Positions 54,800-62,530 of a DNA stretch of 64,000 nucleotides are shown in pieces. Source of the DNA: an uncultured Chloroflexota bacterium (GTDB lineage: Bacteria; Chloroflexota; UBA11872); contig OY282448.1 of NCBI GenBank assembly GCA_958296175.1, forward strand, positions 2,086,612 through 2,150,611, given 5' to 3'. Every line of letters starts with the position of its first letter. Positions within the stretch are counted from its first letter, which is position 1. The position numbers were made by a program, and so were the translations under genes. Under the pieces are notes generated by a model. That model worked only from the letters and a program-made list of their open reading frames with translations, was not told the DNA's origin and did no database searches.

Positions 54800-55552
54800 T
54801 CACGCCCCGGCGCGTCGGCGCATGGCCTGTTCGGCGGCCGCCAGGCGCTCCGCGTCGTCGCAGCCGATTGTCTCGTCCAGGTCCGTCATCCGATACGCAG
54901 CCACGCGTTCGCCGTCGGCCGCCGCCAGATCGACCAGGCGCGTGAGATAGCGCTCGCCCGACGCGCCGCTCGGCGTCACCCGCGGCAGCGCGTCCCGCAG
55001 CCAGGCGGCGCGAAAGGCCGCGGGACCCGCGTTGACCGACGTGAGCGCCAGGTCGTCCGGCGAGGCGTCGCCCGCCTCCACCACCGCCTGCACCAGCAGA
55101 CCGTCCTGGTCGAAGCGCACGCGGCCAAACGCGCCCGGTGCCGGCACGTCGGCCCAGCAGATGGCCGCCGCGGCGTCGGCCGCCTGCAGCGCCGCGGCCA
55201 CCCCGCGCACCGTCTGCGGCCTGACCAGCGGCGAGTCGCCGTACATCACGACAACCGTCGGGACCGCCGCCGGAATCCTGGTCAGCCCCACCTCCGCCGC
55301 GTAGGCGGTGCCGTGGTCGCCCGGCGGCTGCTCCACCGTCAGCGCCCCAACGGCGGCCGCGCCAACGTCCATGCCCGGCCGGATCACCGCCACCAGGGGC
55401 GCGAGCCCGGCCGCCAGCCCGGTGGCCACCACGTACGCCAGCATGGGGCGCCCGCAGACGTGGTGCATGACTTTGGGCGTGGCCGAGGCGAACCGAGCGC
55501 CGCGCCCAGCCGCCATCACGATGCCGGCCGCCGGCTGGGTCGGGGCGCTCAT
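54800..55552 (-). CDS. GlmU-like nucleotidyltransferase (pyrophosphorylase domain only)
   Basis: The 250-residue protein begins with the sugar-nucleotidyltransferase signature AAGIVMAAGRGARFASATPK VMHHVCGRPM, followed by GDHGTAYAAEVGL and VMYGDSPLVRP (metal Asp) and NAGPAAFRAAWLRDAL. It resembles the uridyltransferase half of GlmU but lacks the C-terminal left-handed beta-helix acetyltransferase, so it may be a stand-alone UTP or other NTP transferase. ATG at 55552. It lies directly beside the tRNA-Gln gene on the same strand. Substrate sugar is unknown. Confidence 0.82.
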   Translation of the reverse strand: MSAPTQPAAGIVMAAGRGARFASATPKVMHHVCGRPMLAYVVATGLAAGLAPLVAVIRPGMDVGAAAVGALTVEQPPGDHGTAYAAEVGLTRIPAAVPTVVVMYGDSPLVRPQTVRGVAAALQAADAAAAICWADVPAPGAFGRVRFDQDGLLVQAVVEAGDASPDDLALTSVNAGPAAFRAAWLRDALPRVTPSGASGERYLTRLVDLAAADGERVAAYRMTDLDETIGCDDAERLAAAEQAMRRRAGA

Positions 55553-55555
55553 CGG

Positions 55556-55627
55556 CTGGGGAGGAAGGATTCGAACCTTCGATTCACGGATCCAAAATCC
55601 GTTGCCTTACCACTTGGCCACTCCCCA
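55556..55627 (-). tRNA. tRNA-Gln (anticodon UUG)
   Basis: The minus strand folds into a cloverleaf: acceptor TGGGGAG/CTCCCCA, D-arm GGCCAAGTGGTAAGGC, anticodon stem CGGAT/ATCCG with loop TTTTGGA giving anticodon TTG, and T-arm GAAGGTTCGAATCCTTC. The discriminator is G and the 3' CCA is not encoded. It sits between the ybeY-ispE fusion and the GlmU-like gene. Confidence 0.93.
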
Positions 55628-55660
55628 CACGCCGCAGCGTAGGCACGCCGCGGCGGGCGG

Positions 55661-57040
55661 TCAACGCGCGTCCGCCGGCCGCAGAAAGCTGGTCAGCACG
55701 GTCCACCAGCCCCGCGGTCGAATCTCGGCCTGGGCCCGGCGCGCCTCGTCCTCGCTCGGAAACAAGCCAAAGCACGTCGGCCCGCTGCCGGCCAGCAGCG
55801 CGGGCGCCGCGCCGGCCGCGTCGAGCGCGTGCAGCACCTGGGCAATGTCTGGAACCAGCCGCGCCGCCGCCGCCTGCAAGTCGTTCGTGAGCAGCGCGGG
55901 GTCGAGCCGTCCGGTCCGCAGCGCGTCGGCGTTCGCCTGCGTAGCGCCGCCGCCGGACCACTCGTGCGCCCGCAGCTCGGCGTAGGCCGCGCGCGCCGTG
56001 ATCTGAGCCTGCGGACGCACCAGCAGCACCCAGCGGCGCGGCGCGGGCGGCAGCGGGTGCAGGTCGTCCCCCCGCTGCAGGCCGAGCGCGGTGCCCGGCC
56101 GCAGAAAGAACGCCGCGTCCGCGCCCAGGCTGCGGGCCGCCGCCTCCACCTCGCCGCGCGGCGCGCCCCACAGCGTCTCCAGCCCCAGCAGGGTTGCGGC
56201 GGCGTCCGAACTTCCCCCGGCCAGCCCCGCCGCCACTGGGATGCGTTTCTCCACGTGAATGTAGACCCCGCGGTTGGTACCCAGCCGCGCACGCAAGGCG
56301 TGCGCGGCGCGAAACGCCAGATCGTCGGCGGGGCGCAGCCCCGCCACGGAACTGACGCCCTCGATGGCCGCGGCCTCGCGCAGGTGCACGGCGTCCCCAA
56401 ACTCCAGGGCCTGATAGATGGTGACGACGTCGTGGTAGCCGTCGGCGCGGCGGCCGCAGACTTCCAGGCCCAGGTTGATCTTGGCCGGCGCGGGAACGAC
56501 CAGCGGCTCCGCGGTTGGTGCGCCCCCTGCGCCCGCTGCGCCCGCTGCGCCGACGCGCCGACGCGCGTCCGCCGCGCCGAGATCGTCCGCTGCGCCGCCG
56601 CGCGGCAGTCCCACGTGCGCCAGCACCTGCTCCTCGGCGCGGCGCATGGCCCGTTGCCGCGCGTCGGTGTCGTGGCCCAGGCCCGCCAGGTGCAGCAGCG
56701 CGTGCGTGAGCAGGTAGCCGAACTCGCGTTCGACGCTGTGGCCAAACGCGCGCGCCTGGCTGCGCACCCGCGCCAGCGACAGGGCAACGTCGCCCGGGTG
56801 TTCGGCGTCGCCGCTGGGAAACGCCAGCACGTCCGTTGCGCGGGGGTTTCCGGCAAACGCAGCGTTCAGCCGCGCCATCTCCGCGTCGCTGACTAGGCGC
56901 AGCCCAACCTCGCCTTCCAGCCCCGCCGCGGCATGGACGGCAGCAGCGATGGGGGCAATCAGCGGCTGCAGGTGTTGCGGGCAGGCGGTCTCGCCGCCGT
57001 CGACGATGCGCAGCTCCGGCGCCGCGCCGCCGTGCGTCAG
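55661..57040 (-). CDS. Fused YbeY endoribonuclease - IspE kinase
   Basis: One uninterrupted frame encodes two enzymes. The N-terminal part is YbeY, the 16S rRNA maturation/ribosome quality-control RNase: ELRIVDGGE, ARLNAAFAGNPRATDVLAFP, and the metal site HALLHLAGLGH (H-x3-H-x5-H). A linker of about 35 Gly/Ala/Arg residues follows, then IspE (CDP-ME kinase of the non-mevalonate isoprenoid pathway): VPAPAKINLGLEVCGRRADG, VAAGLAGGSSDAAATLLGL (GHMP ATP loop) and LLAGSGPTCFGLF. No stop separates them. No ATG/GTG/TTG exists before mid-YbeY; CTG at 57040 (CTGA overlap with yqeY) or ATC at 57043 is the likely start. Separate IspE from an internal start is possible. Confidence 0.85.
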   Translation of the reverse strand: MTHGGAAPELRIVDGGETACPQHLQPLIAPIAAAVHAAAGLEGEVGLRLVSDAEMARLNAAFAGNPRATDVLAFPSGDAEHPGDVALSLARVRSQARAFGHSVEREFGYLLTHALLHLAGLGHDTDARQRAMRRAEEQVLAHVGLPRGGAADDLGAADARRRVGAAGAAGAGGAPTAEPLVVPAPAKINLGLEVCGRRADGYHDVVTIYQALEFGDAVHLREAAAIEGVSSVAGLRPADDLAFRAAHALRARLGTNRGVYIHVEKRIPVAAGLAGGSSDAAATLLGLETLWGAPRGEVEAAARSLGADAAFFLRPGTALGLQRGDDLHPLPPAPRRWVLLVRPQAQITARAAYAELRAHEWSGGGATQANADALRTGRLDPALLTNDLQAAAARLVPDIAQVLHALDAAGAAPALLAGSGPTCFGLFPSEDEARRAQAEIRPRGWWTVLTSFLRPADAR

Positions 57041-57486
57041 GATTGGCGGAGCAGGTCGGCAACGAAGGCGTTCACGCGGCGGCCGTCCACCACCCCGCGC
57101 TCCCGCAGCCGCCGCATCAAAGGTCCCATCACCTTGCCCATGTCCGAGGGACCTGCGGCGCCCACCTCGGCCGCCACCTCGCGCGCCAGGGCCTGCATGG
57201 CGGCGTCGTCGACGGCGGCCGGCAGATAGGCTTGCAGCATGTCGCGCTCGACGCGCTCCGCGGCCAGCAGGTCGGAGCGTCCGCCGGATTCGTACAGCGC
57301 CATGGCTTCCTCGCGGCCGCGCACGCCGCGCTGCACGACGCGGGTCACCAGCGCGTCGTCGGCCTCGGCGCCGGATTCCTTGGCCTCGTACTTGATCTGC
57401 GAGACGAGCGTGCGCAGCACGCGCACGCGCTCGGCGTCGCGCTTGCGCAGCGCCGTCGTCAGGTCGGCGGTAATTCGGTCAAGCAT
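57037..57486 (-). CDS. yqeY: GatB/YqeY domain protein
   Basis: A 149-residue helical protein of the YqeY family (related to the tRNA-binding tail of GatB): MLDRITADLTTALRKRDAER, LRTLVSQIKYEAKESG, AERVERDMLQAYLP and the C-terminal MGKVMGPLMRRLRERGVVDG RRVNAFV. Its precise function is not settled. ATG at 57486. It sits between rpsU and ybeY-ispE, the common rpsU-yqeY-ybeY context, and its stop overlaps the fusion gene's putative start. Confidence 0.92.
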   Translation of the reverse strand: MLDRITADLTTALRKRDAERVRVLRTLVSQIKYEAKESGAEADDALVTRVVQRGVRGREEAMALYESGGRSDLLAAERVERDMLQAYLPAAVDDAAMQALAREVAAEVGAAGPSDMGKVMGPLMRRLRERGVVDGRRVNAFVADLLRQS

Positions 57487-57529
57487 CGGCGCGAGAGCCG
57501 CGCGCGGGCGGTGGCCGAGCGCCAGCGCC

Positions 57530-57745
57530 CTAGAGGGCGCGCGCCTCGGACTCGGCCGCTTTCAGGGCCGCGCGCCGCGTCTTGCGCCGCTTGGCCGCTT
57601 CTTTCTTCTTGCGCAGCACGCTGGGCTTGTCGTACGCCTTGCGCCGCCGCGTCTCCGTAATAATGCCTTCCTGCTGCACCTTCTTGTTGAACCGGCGCAA
57701 CGCGGCGTCAAAGCTCTCGTTCGCCCCAACCGTGATATGAACCAA
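57530..57745 (-). CDS. rpsU: Ribosomal protein S21
   Basis: S21 is a small basic 30S protein. The 71-residue product reads VHITVGANESFDAALRRFNK KVQQEGIITETRRRKAYDKP and ends in a Lys/Arg-rich tail. TTG at 57745 is selected because GGAGG lies 5 nt upstream and because it gives the family N-terminus; there is no nearby ATG. First gene of the rpsU-yqeY-ybeY/ispE group. Confidence 0.95.
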   Translation of the reverse strand: MVHITVGANESFDAALRRFNKKVQQEGIITETRRRKAYDKPSVLRKKKEAAKRRKTRRAALKAAESEARAL

Positions 57746-57905
57746 TGAACCCTCCGGGCCAGCGCACCCGCGCCGCTGTGTTCCTGCGCGGACGTTCCCA
57801 ACGCCCCACACCTCGCCCCAAGTGTAGGCGCGGCGCAATCTCCAGGTCAACCAATGCCCTTACGCCTCCCGCCGCCCCTACCCTCAGACCCCGCCACCCT
57901 CCAAA

Positions 57906-57926
57906 TCCCCAATCCCCAATCCCCAA
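57906..57926. repeat. Heptanucleotide array (3 units TCCCCAA)
   Basis: Three exact TCCCCAA units end 6 bp before the GTG start of the next gene, occupying the place of its Shine-Dalgarno. Same family as 43123-43297. Confidence 0.8.
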
Positions 57927-57932
57927 TCGCTC

Positions 57933-58943
57933 GTGACTGACCTCAACTGGCTGGCCCTCGGCATCGGCGCGCCGCTGGCGGCCGTGCTGACGCTGGCGGT
58001 GCGCCGTCTGGCGTCGCGCCGCGGCTGGCTGCACCATCCCGGCGCCGCGCGCGTCCACGCCGCGCCGGTGCCGCGGCTGGGCGGCCTCGCCATGTACGCC
58101 GCGTTCGTCGTCACCGTGCTGGCCGCGGCCTGGCCGCTCGACCTGCAAACCCTGGGGCTGCTGCTGGGCGCCACTGTCGTGACCGCGGTGATGGTGGTGG
58201 ACGACCTGCGCAGCCTGCGCCCGCGCGTCAAGTTCGCGGCCCAGCTCGCGGCCGCCGCCGTGGTGTCCGTGCTGGGCGTCCGCATCGGCGCCGTCAGCCA
58301 TCCCTTCGAGGACGGCGTGGTGTTCCTGCACGCCGCCATCGCCATCCCGTTCACCCTGTTTTGGATCACCGGCATGATGAACGCCATCAACTTCGTGGAC
58401 GGGCTGGACGGGCTGGCGGGCGGCGTCGTCAGCATCGCCTCGATCGTGCTGGTGGTGCTGTCGCTGCGGCTGGGGTTGCCAGGCACGGCCACCTTGGCGC
58501 TGGCGCTGGTGGCGGTGATCTTCGGTTTCCTGCCCTTCAACGTCTACCGCGCCAGCATCATCATGGGCGACGCCGGCGCGAATTTTCTGGGTTTTGCGCT
58601 GGCGGTGATCGCCATCATGGGGCCGGCCAAGCTCGCCACCGCGATTCTGGTGCTGGGGGTGCCAATCCTCGACGTCGCCTGGACCATCGGGCGCCGCCTG
58701 GCCAGCGGGCGCGGCTTTGCCAGCCGCGACGTGGAGCACTTGCATCATCGGCTCTGGGAAGTCGGCGCGCCGCAGCCGCTCATCGCCGCCATGTACTACG
58801 CGCTGGCCGGCGTGCTGGGCGTCATCGCGCTCTTGGTGGAACGCATCGACAAGGTCTACGCCTTCCTGGGACTGACGGCGCTGTTGCTGGGCCTGCTGAC
58901 GCTGCTGGCGCGCATGCCGCGGCGGCGCACGATCCCGCGCTGA
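57933..58943 (+). CDS. Polyprenyl-phosphate HexNAc-1-phosphate transferase (WecA/TagO/MraY family)
   Basis: This membrane enzyme puts a sugar-1-phosphate (commonly GlcNAc) on undecaprenyl phosphate, starting cell-surface polysaccharide synthesis. The 336-residue protein has about ten spans and the family motifs VMVVDDLRSLRPRVKFAAQ, MNAINFVDGLDGLAGG, FNVYRASIIMGDAGANFLGF and SRDVEHLHHRLWEVG (HIHH-type loop). GTG at 57933 has no good Shine-Dalgarno because a heptamer repeat fills the upstream site. It is divergent from rpsU. Confidence 0.92.
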   Translation: MTDLNWLALGIGAPLAAVLTLAVRRLASRRGWLHHPGAARVHAAPVPRLGGLAMYAAFVVTVLAAAWPLDLQTLGLLLGATVVTAVMVVDDLRSLRPRVKFAAQLAAAAVVSVLGVRIGAVSHPFEDGVVFLHAAIAIPFTLFWITGMMNAINFVDGLDGLAGGVVSIASIVLVVLSLRLGLPGTATLALALVAVIFGFLPFNVYRASIIMGDAGANFLGFALAVIAIMGPAKLATAILVLGVPILDVAWTIGRRLASGRGFASRDVEHLHHRLWEVGAPQPLIAAMYYALAGVLGVIALLVERIDKVYAFLGLTALLLGLLTLLARMPRRRTIPR

Positions 58944-59088
58944 GCCGCCGCCGGGGCTGCCCCGCCCGCTGTGCTAGGGTTGCCGCAACAGGCGCCGCCG
59001 CTGCCGCACGCGGCGTACACCAGAACGACCGCGCCGCGGACGAGGTTGGCAAAAATCCGCGGCGGCGATGCCGATGGAGGACTCACGC

Positions 59089-59295
59089 GTGAAGCCAGGC
59101 ATTCACCCCGACTACGTGGCATGCCGCGTCACGTGTTCGTGCGGCAACGCCTTCGAGACGCGCGCCGTCGTGCCCGCCATTCACGTCGACGTGTGTTCCA
59201 TCTGCCACCCGTTCTATACCGGCCAGCAGCGGCTGGTGGACACTACCGGCCAGGTGGACCGGTTCGAGCGGCGCCGGCGCAAATCGCGCGCCTGA
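59089..59295 (+). CDS. rpmE: Ribosomal protein L31, zinc type
   Basis: A 68-residue large-subunit protein: KPGIHPDYVACRVTCSCGNA F and VCSICHPFYTGQQRLVDTTG QVDRFERR. Four cysteines (CSCG and CSIC with neighbours) fit the zinc-binding L31 class. GTG at 59089 is chosen because GGAGG lies about 8 nt upstream and MKPGIHP is the usual N-terminus; an ATG at 59068 would add seven residues. It precedes the yqhQ-prfA-prmC group, a common arrangement in Firmicutes and Chloroflexota. Confidence 0.94.
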   Translation: MKPGIHPDYVACRVTCSCGNAFETRAVVPAIHVDVCSICHPFYTGQQRLVDTTGQVDRFERRRRKSRA

Positions 59296-59361
59296 CCGCC
59301 GCAAGCGGCGCGCCCGGCCTGACGGCGTGACGATGCCAACGCGCGCAACTCGAGGGCGCTG

Positions 59362-60399
59362 GTGAGCAGCAACGAACTCCGCATCAGTTACGGCGGCCAG
59401 GCCATCATCGAGGGCGTGATGATGCGCGGCCGCAACGCCGCCGCCATCGCCGTGCGGCATCCGGCCGGCCACGTCCTGCTCAGGTCCATCGCGCTCGACC
59501 CGCGACGGCTCTCGCAGCGGCTGCGCCCGATTCCCTTCGTGCGCGGCGCTGTGGCCCTCTGGGACATGCTGGCGCTGGGCATGCGCGCCCTGAACTTCTC
59601 GGCCAACGTGCAGCTCGACGAGCCGGCCGAACCAGACGAGCCGGCCGACGGCAGCCAGGACTCGGCCAGCCAGCCCCGCGCTGACGCCGCCGCCGACCCC
59701 AAGGCGTCCGCCACGGCCGGCTCGGCCGGCTCGGCCGCGGACGGCGTTATGACCGGCAGCCTGATCGTCGGCGCGGCCATCGGGGTTGGGCTCTTCCTGG
59801 TGCTGCCGCTGGTCTTGACCTCGCTGACCGACGACCTGGTCGAGTCCGACGTGATGAGCAACCTGCTCGAAGGCGCAGTGCGCATGGCCATCTTCGTGGC
59901 CTACATCGCGCTCATCGGGCTGCTGCCCGACATCAAGCGCGTGTGGATGTACCACGGCGCGGAGCACAAGACGATCAACGCGCTGGAGGCCGGGCAGCGG
60001 CTCACCCTGGCCAACGTGCGCCGCCATCCCCTGGCGCACCCGCGCTGCGGCACCTCGTTCATCGTCACGCTGGTCGTCATCTCCATCATCGTGTTCGCCC
60101 TGCTGGGGCGTCCGCCCATGGTTCTGCGCCTGGCCTCGCGGCTCGTGCTGCTGCCGGTCATTGCGGGCGTGGGCTACGAGTTCATCATGTTCACGGCGCG
60201 CGCCCAGGGCAACGTGCTGGTGCGCTGGATTGCCGCCCCCGGCATGTGGTTCCAGCGGCTGACCACGCGCGAACCGGACGACGCGCAAATCGAGGTCGCC
60301 ATCGCCGCCATGGACCACGTGCTGGCGCGCGAGAACGACCTGACGGAGCTGCGGCCCGCGCACGTGGCCGCCGTGCCTTTCGATGATCGATCGGCTTAG
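59362..60399 (+). CDS. DUF1385 (YqhQ) membrane protein
   Basis: The 345-residue protein has the conserved N-terminal block ISYGGQAIIEGVMMRGRNAA and four membrane spans with the HGAEHKTINALEAGQ, RHPLAHPRCGTSFIVT and GYEFIMFTARAQGN motifs of the DUF1385 family, linked to cell-wall or antibiotic-tolerance functions but not biochemically defined. The spacer after span-1 region is acidic and Ala-rich. GTG at 59362. Its end overlaps prfA by 17 bp. Confidence 0.92.
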   Translation: MSSNELRISYGGQAIIEGVMMRGRNAAAIAVRHPAGHVLLRSIALDPRRLSQRLRPIPFVRGAVALWDMLALGMRALNFSANVQLDEPAEPDEPADGSQDSASQPRADAAADPKASATAGSAGSAADGVMTGSLIVGAAIGVGLFLVLPLVLTSLTDDLVESDVMSNLLEGAVRMAIFVAYIALIGLLPDIKRVWMYHGAEHKTINALEAGQRLTLANVRRHPLAHPRCGTSFIVTLVVISIIVFALLGRPPMVLRLASRLVLLPVIAGVGYEFIMFTARAQGNVLVRWIAAPGMWFQRLTTREPDDAQIEVAIAAMDHVLARENDLTELRPAHVAAVPFDDRSA

Positions 60400-61459
60400 C
60401 GAGGCCCGCCGCCAGTACGACGAGCTGACGGCCGAGCTGGCGGACCCGCACACCTCGGCCAATCCGCGCCGCCTGGCCGACCTCGGCCGCGAAATCTCGC
60501 GGCTGGAACCCCTGGCGCGGCTTCACGACGCGCTGGCCGACACCCGCAAACGCATGCGCGAAGCCCGCGGCCTGCTGACGTCGTCCGACCCCGAACTGGC
60601 CGAACTCGCCCGCGACGAACTGGTCGACGCCGAGGCGCACGCGGCCGACCTGACCGCCAAAGCCAGAGCTGCCCTCGTGCGCCAGGACCCGGACGACGCG
60701 CGCAACGCCATCGTGGAAGTGCGCGCCGGCGCCGGCGGGGACGAAGCGGCGCTCTTCGCCGCCGACCTGCTGCGCATGTACGTGCGCCACGCCGAGCGGC
60801 ACAAGCTCCGCGTCGAGACCCTCAGCATCAGCGAGACCGGCAGGGGCGGCGTCAAGGAAGGCATCCTGCGCGTGGTCGGCCGCCAGGCCTTCGGCGCTTT
60901 CCGCTTCGAGCGCGGCGTGCACCGCGTGCAGCGCGTTCCCGCCACCGAGGCCAGCGGCCGCCGCCACACGTCCGCCGCCAGCGTGGCCGTTCTGCCGGAA
61001 GCCGAGGCCATCGAGATCGACATCCCCGAGTCGGACGTCCGCATCGACGTGTTCCGCTCCAGCGGGCACGGCGGGCAAAGCGTCAACACCACCGATTCCG
61101 CCGTGCGGGTTACGCATCTGCCCACCAACACGGTCGTCAGCATCCAGGACGAGAAGTCGCAGTTGCAAAACCGTGTCAAGGCCTTGCAAATCCTGCGCGC
61201 GCGGCTGCTGGAGCGTGAACGCGAGCGGCAGGCCGCCGAACGCGGCGAAGCCCGCCGCGCGCAGATCGGCAGCGGCGACCGCAGCGAGAAGATTCGCACC
61301 TACAACTTCCCGCAAGACCGCGTGACCGACCACCGCATCGGCCTGACCGTGCACAACCTGCCCGCCATCCTCGACGGCGGCCTGGACGACCTGGTCGGCG
61401 CACTGCGGCAGGCGGAGCACGACCAGCAGCTGGCGAACCTTGACGGCGGCGCCGGGTAG
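60383..61459 (+). CDS. prfA: Peptide chain release factor 1
   Basis: RF1 recognises UAA and UAG and triggers peptide release. The 358-residue protein has the codon-recognition tripeptide PAT (RVPATEASGRRHTS) rather than the RF2 SPF, the catalytic SGHGGQSVNTTDSAVR motif near residue 230, and the IRTYNFPQDRVTDHRIGLTV C-terminal block. ATG at 60383 overlaps the DUF1385 gene. It is followed by, and overlaps, prmC, its modifying methyltransferase. Confidence 0.97.
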   Translation: MIDRLSEARRQYDELTAELADPHTSANPRRLADLGREISRLEPLARLHDALADTRKRMREARGLLTSSDPELAELARDELVDAEAHAADLTAKARAALVRQDPDDARNAIVEVRAGAGGDEAALFAADLLRMYVRHAERHKLRVETLSISETGRGGVKEGILRVVGRQAFGAFRFERGVHRVQRVPATEASGRRHTSAASVAVLPEAEAIEIDIPESDVRIDVFRSSGHGGQSVNTTDSAVRVTHLPTNTVVSIQDEKSQLQNRVKALQILRARLLERERERQAAERGEARRAQIGSGDRSEKIRTYNFPQDRVTDHRIGLTVHNLPAILDGGLDDLVGALRQAEHDQQLANLDGGAG

Positions 61460-62498
61460 GACGGCCGCCGCCGCGCGGCGGACCGCAGGCCGCGGCGCCG
61501 CGCAGGGCGGCGGCCGCATCCTGGCCGCCGACGCGCGCTACGCGGCCGCCGCGCGGCTGCGGCGCGCGGGTGTCGCGTCGCCGGCGCTCGATGCGAACGT
61601 GCTGCTCGGCCACGTGCTCGGCGTCGATCCCGCCGACGTTCCGCTCTGGCGCAACGCCGTCCTCAGCCCCGCCCAGCGGCGCGCCTTCGATGCGGCCGCG
61701 GCGCGGCGCGCCCAACGCGAGCCGGTTGCCTACGTCACCGGCCGGCGCGCGTTTCGCAACCTCACCCTCCAGGTCGACCGCCGCGTCCTGATCCCGCGCC
61801 CCGAAAGCGAACTCCTGGTCGAAGTTTGCCTGCGCCTGCTGGACGAAACCGCCAGCCGCCTGGTCGTCGACGTGGGCGCCGGCAGCGGCGCCCTGGCCTG
61901 CGCAATGGCCCAGGAACGCCCCGGCCTGCGCGTCTGCGCCGCCGACGTATCGCGCCCCGCCCTGCGCGCGGCCGCCGCCAACGTCCGGCGCCTGGGCCTG
62001 TCCGATCGGATTCGCCTCTGCCGCGCCGACGGCGTCCGCGGCCTCGACCTGGACGGCGCGCTGGTGCTCGCCAACCTTCCCTACGTCCCGTCCGACCTGC
62101 TGCCCGACCTTGCCCCCGAAGTGTCCCGCTGGGAACCCCGCCTGGCGCTGGACGGGGGGGCTGACGGCCTGCACGTCATCCGCCGCGTCATTGCCCAGGT
62201 GGGCCGTTCCCGCGCCCGCGCGGCCGCCTTCGAATGCGCCCCCGACCAGGCGCGCCGCGTCGCCGCGCTCCTCCAGTCCGCGGGCTTCCCCCACCCCATC
62301 GTTCACCCCGACCTCGCCGCCTGCCCCCGCGTCGTCGCCGCCGCCCGCCTTCGCATGCCCTCGCCCTGTCAGGGCGAGGGAAGTCCCCCGCTCTTTCTGG
62401 GAGACGCCCCTGCTCGTCCAGAGGGAAGCCACGGACCTGCGGGGCCCAGAGCCGCAGGCACGGCGCGACCCTTTGCCAGCGGTCGGGCGCCGCGCTGA
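61440..62498 (+). CDS. prmC: Release factor glutamine methyltransferase PrmC
   Basis: PrmC methylates the Gln of the GGQ motif of RF1/RF2. The 352-residue protein has the N-terminal helical domain (LRRAGVASPALDANVLLGHV), YVTGRRAFRNLTLQVDRRVL IPRPESELLVE, the SAM motif VVDVGAGSGALACAMA, and EVSRWEPRLALDGGADGL. The catalytic-site motif reads NLPYV instead of the usual NPPY. TTG at 61440 overlaps prfA by 20 bp. The last 45 residues are translated from a dispersed palindrome (CCTCGCCCTGTCAGGGCGAGG at 62363-62383) and look non-functional. Confidence 0.93.
   Translation: MTAAPGRTAAAARRTAGRGAAQGGGRILAADARYAAAARLRRAGVASPALDANVLLGHVLGVDPADVPLWRNAVLSPAQRRAFDAAAARRAQREPVAYVTGRRAFRNLTLQVDRRVLIPRPESELLVEVCLRLLDETASRLVVDVGAGSGALACAMAQERPGLRVCAADVSRPALRAAAANVRRLGLSDRIRLCRADGVRGLDLDGALVLANLPYVPSDLLPDLAPEVSRWEPRLALDGGADGLHVIRRVIAQVGRSRARAAAFECAPDQARRVAALLQSAGFPHPIVHPDLAACPRVVAAARLRMPSPCQGEGSPPLFLGDAPARPEGSHGPAGPRAAGTARPFASGRAPR
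62363..62383. repeat. Palindromic element inside the prmC 3' end
   Basis: CCTCGCCCT-GTC-AGGGCGAGG is a 9-bp stem with a 3-nt loop. It resembles the dispersed palindrome family and lies inside the prmC frame before its stop. The reading frame passes through it. Confidence 0.7.
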
Positions 62499-62530
62499 TA
62501 GAATCCAGCCGCGGGCGCGCGGCCGGGAGG

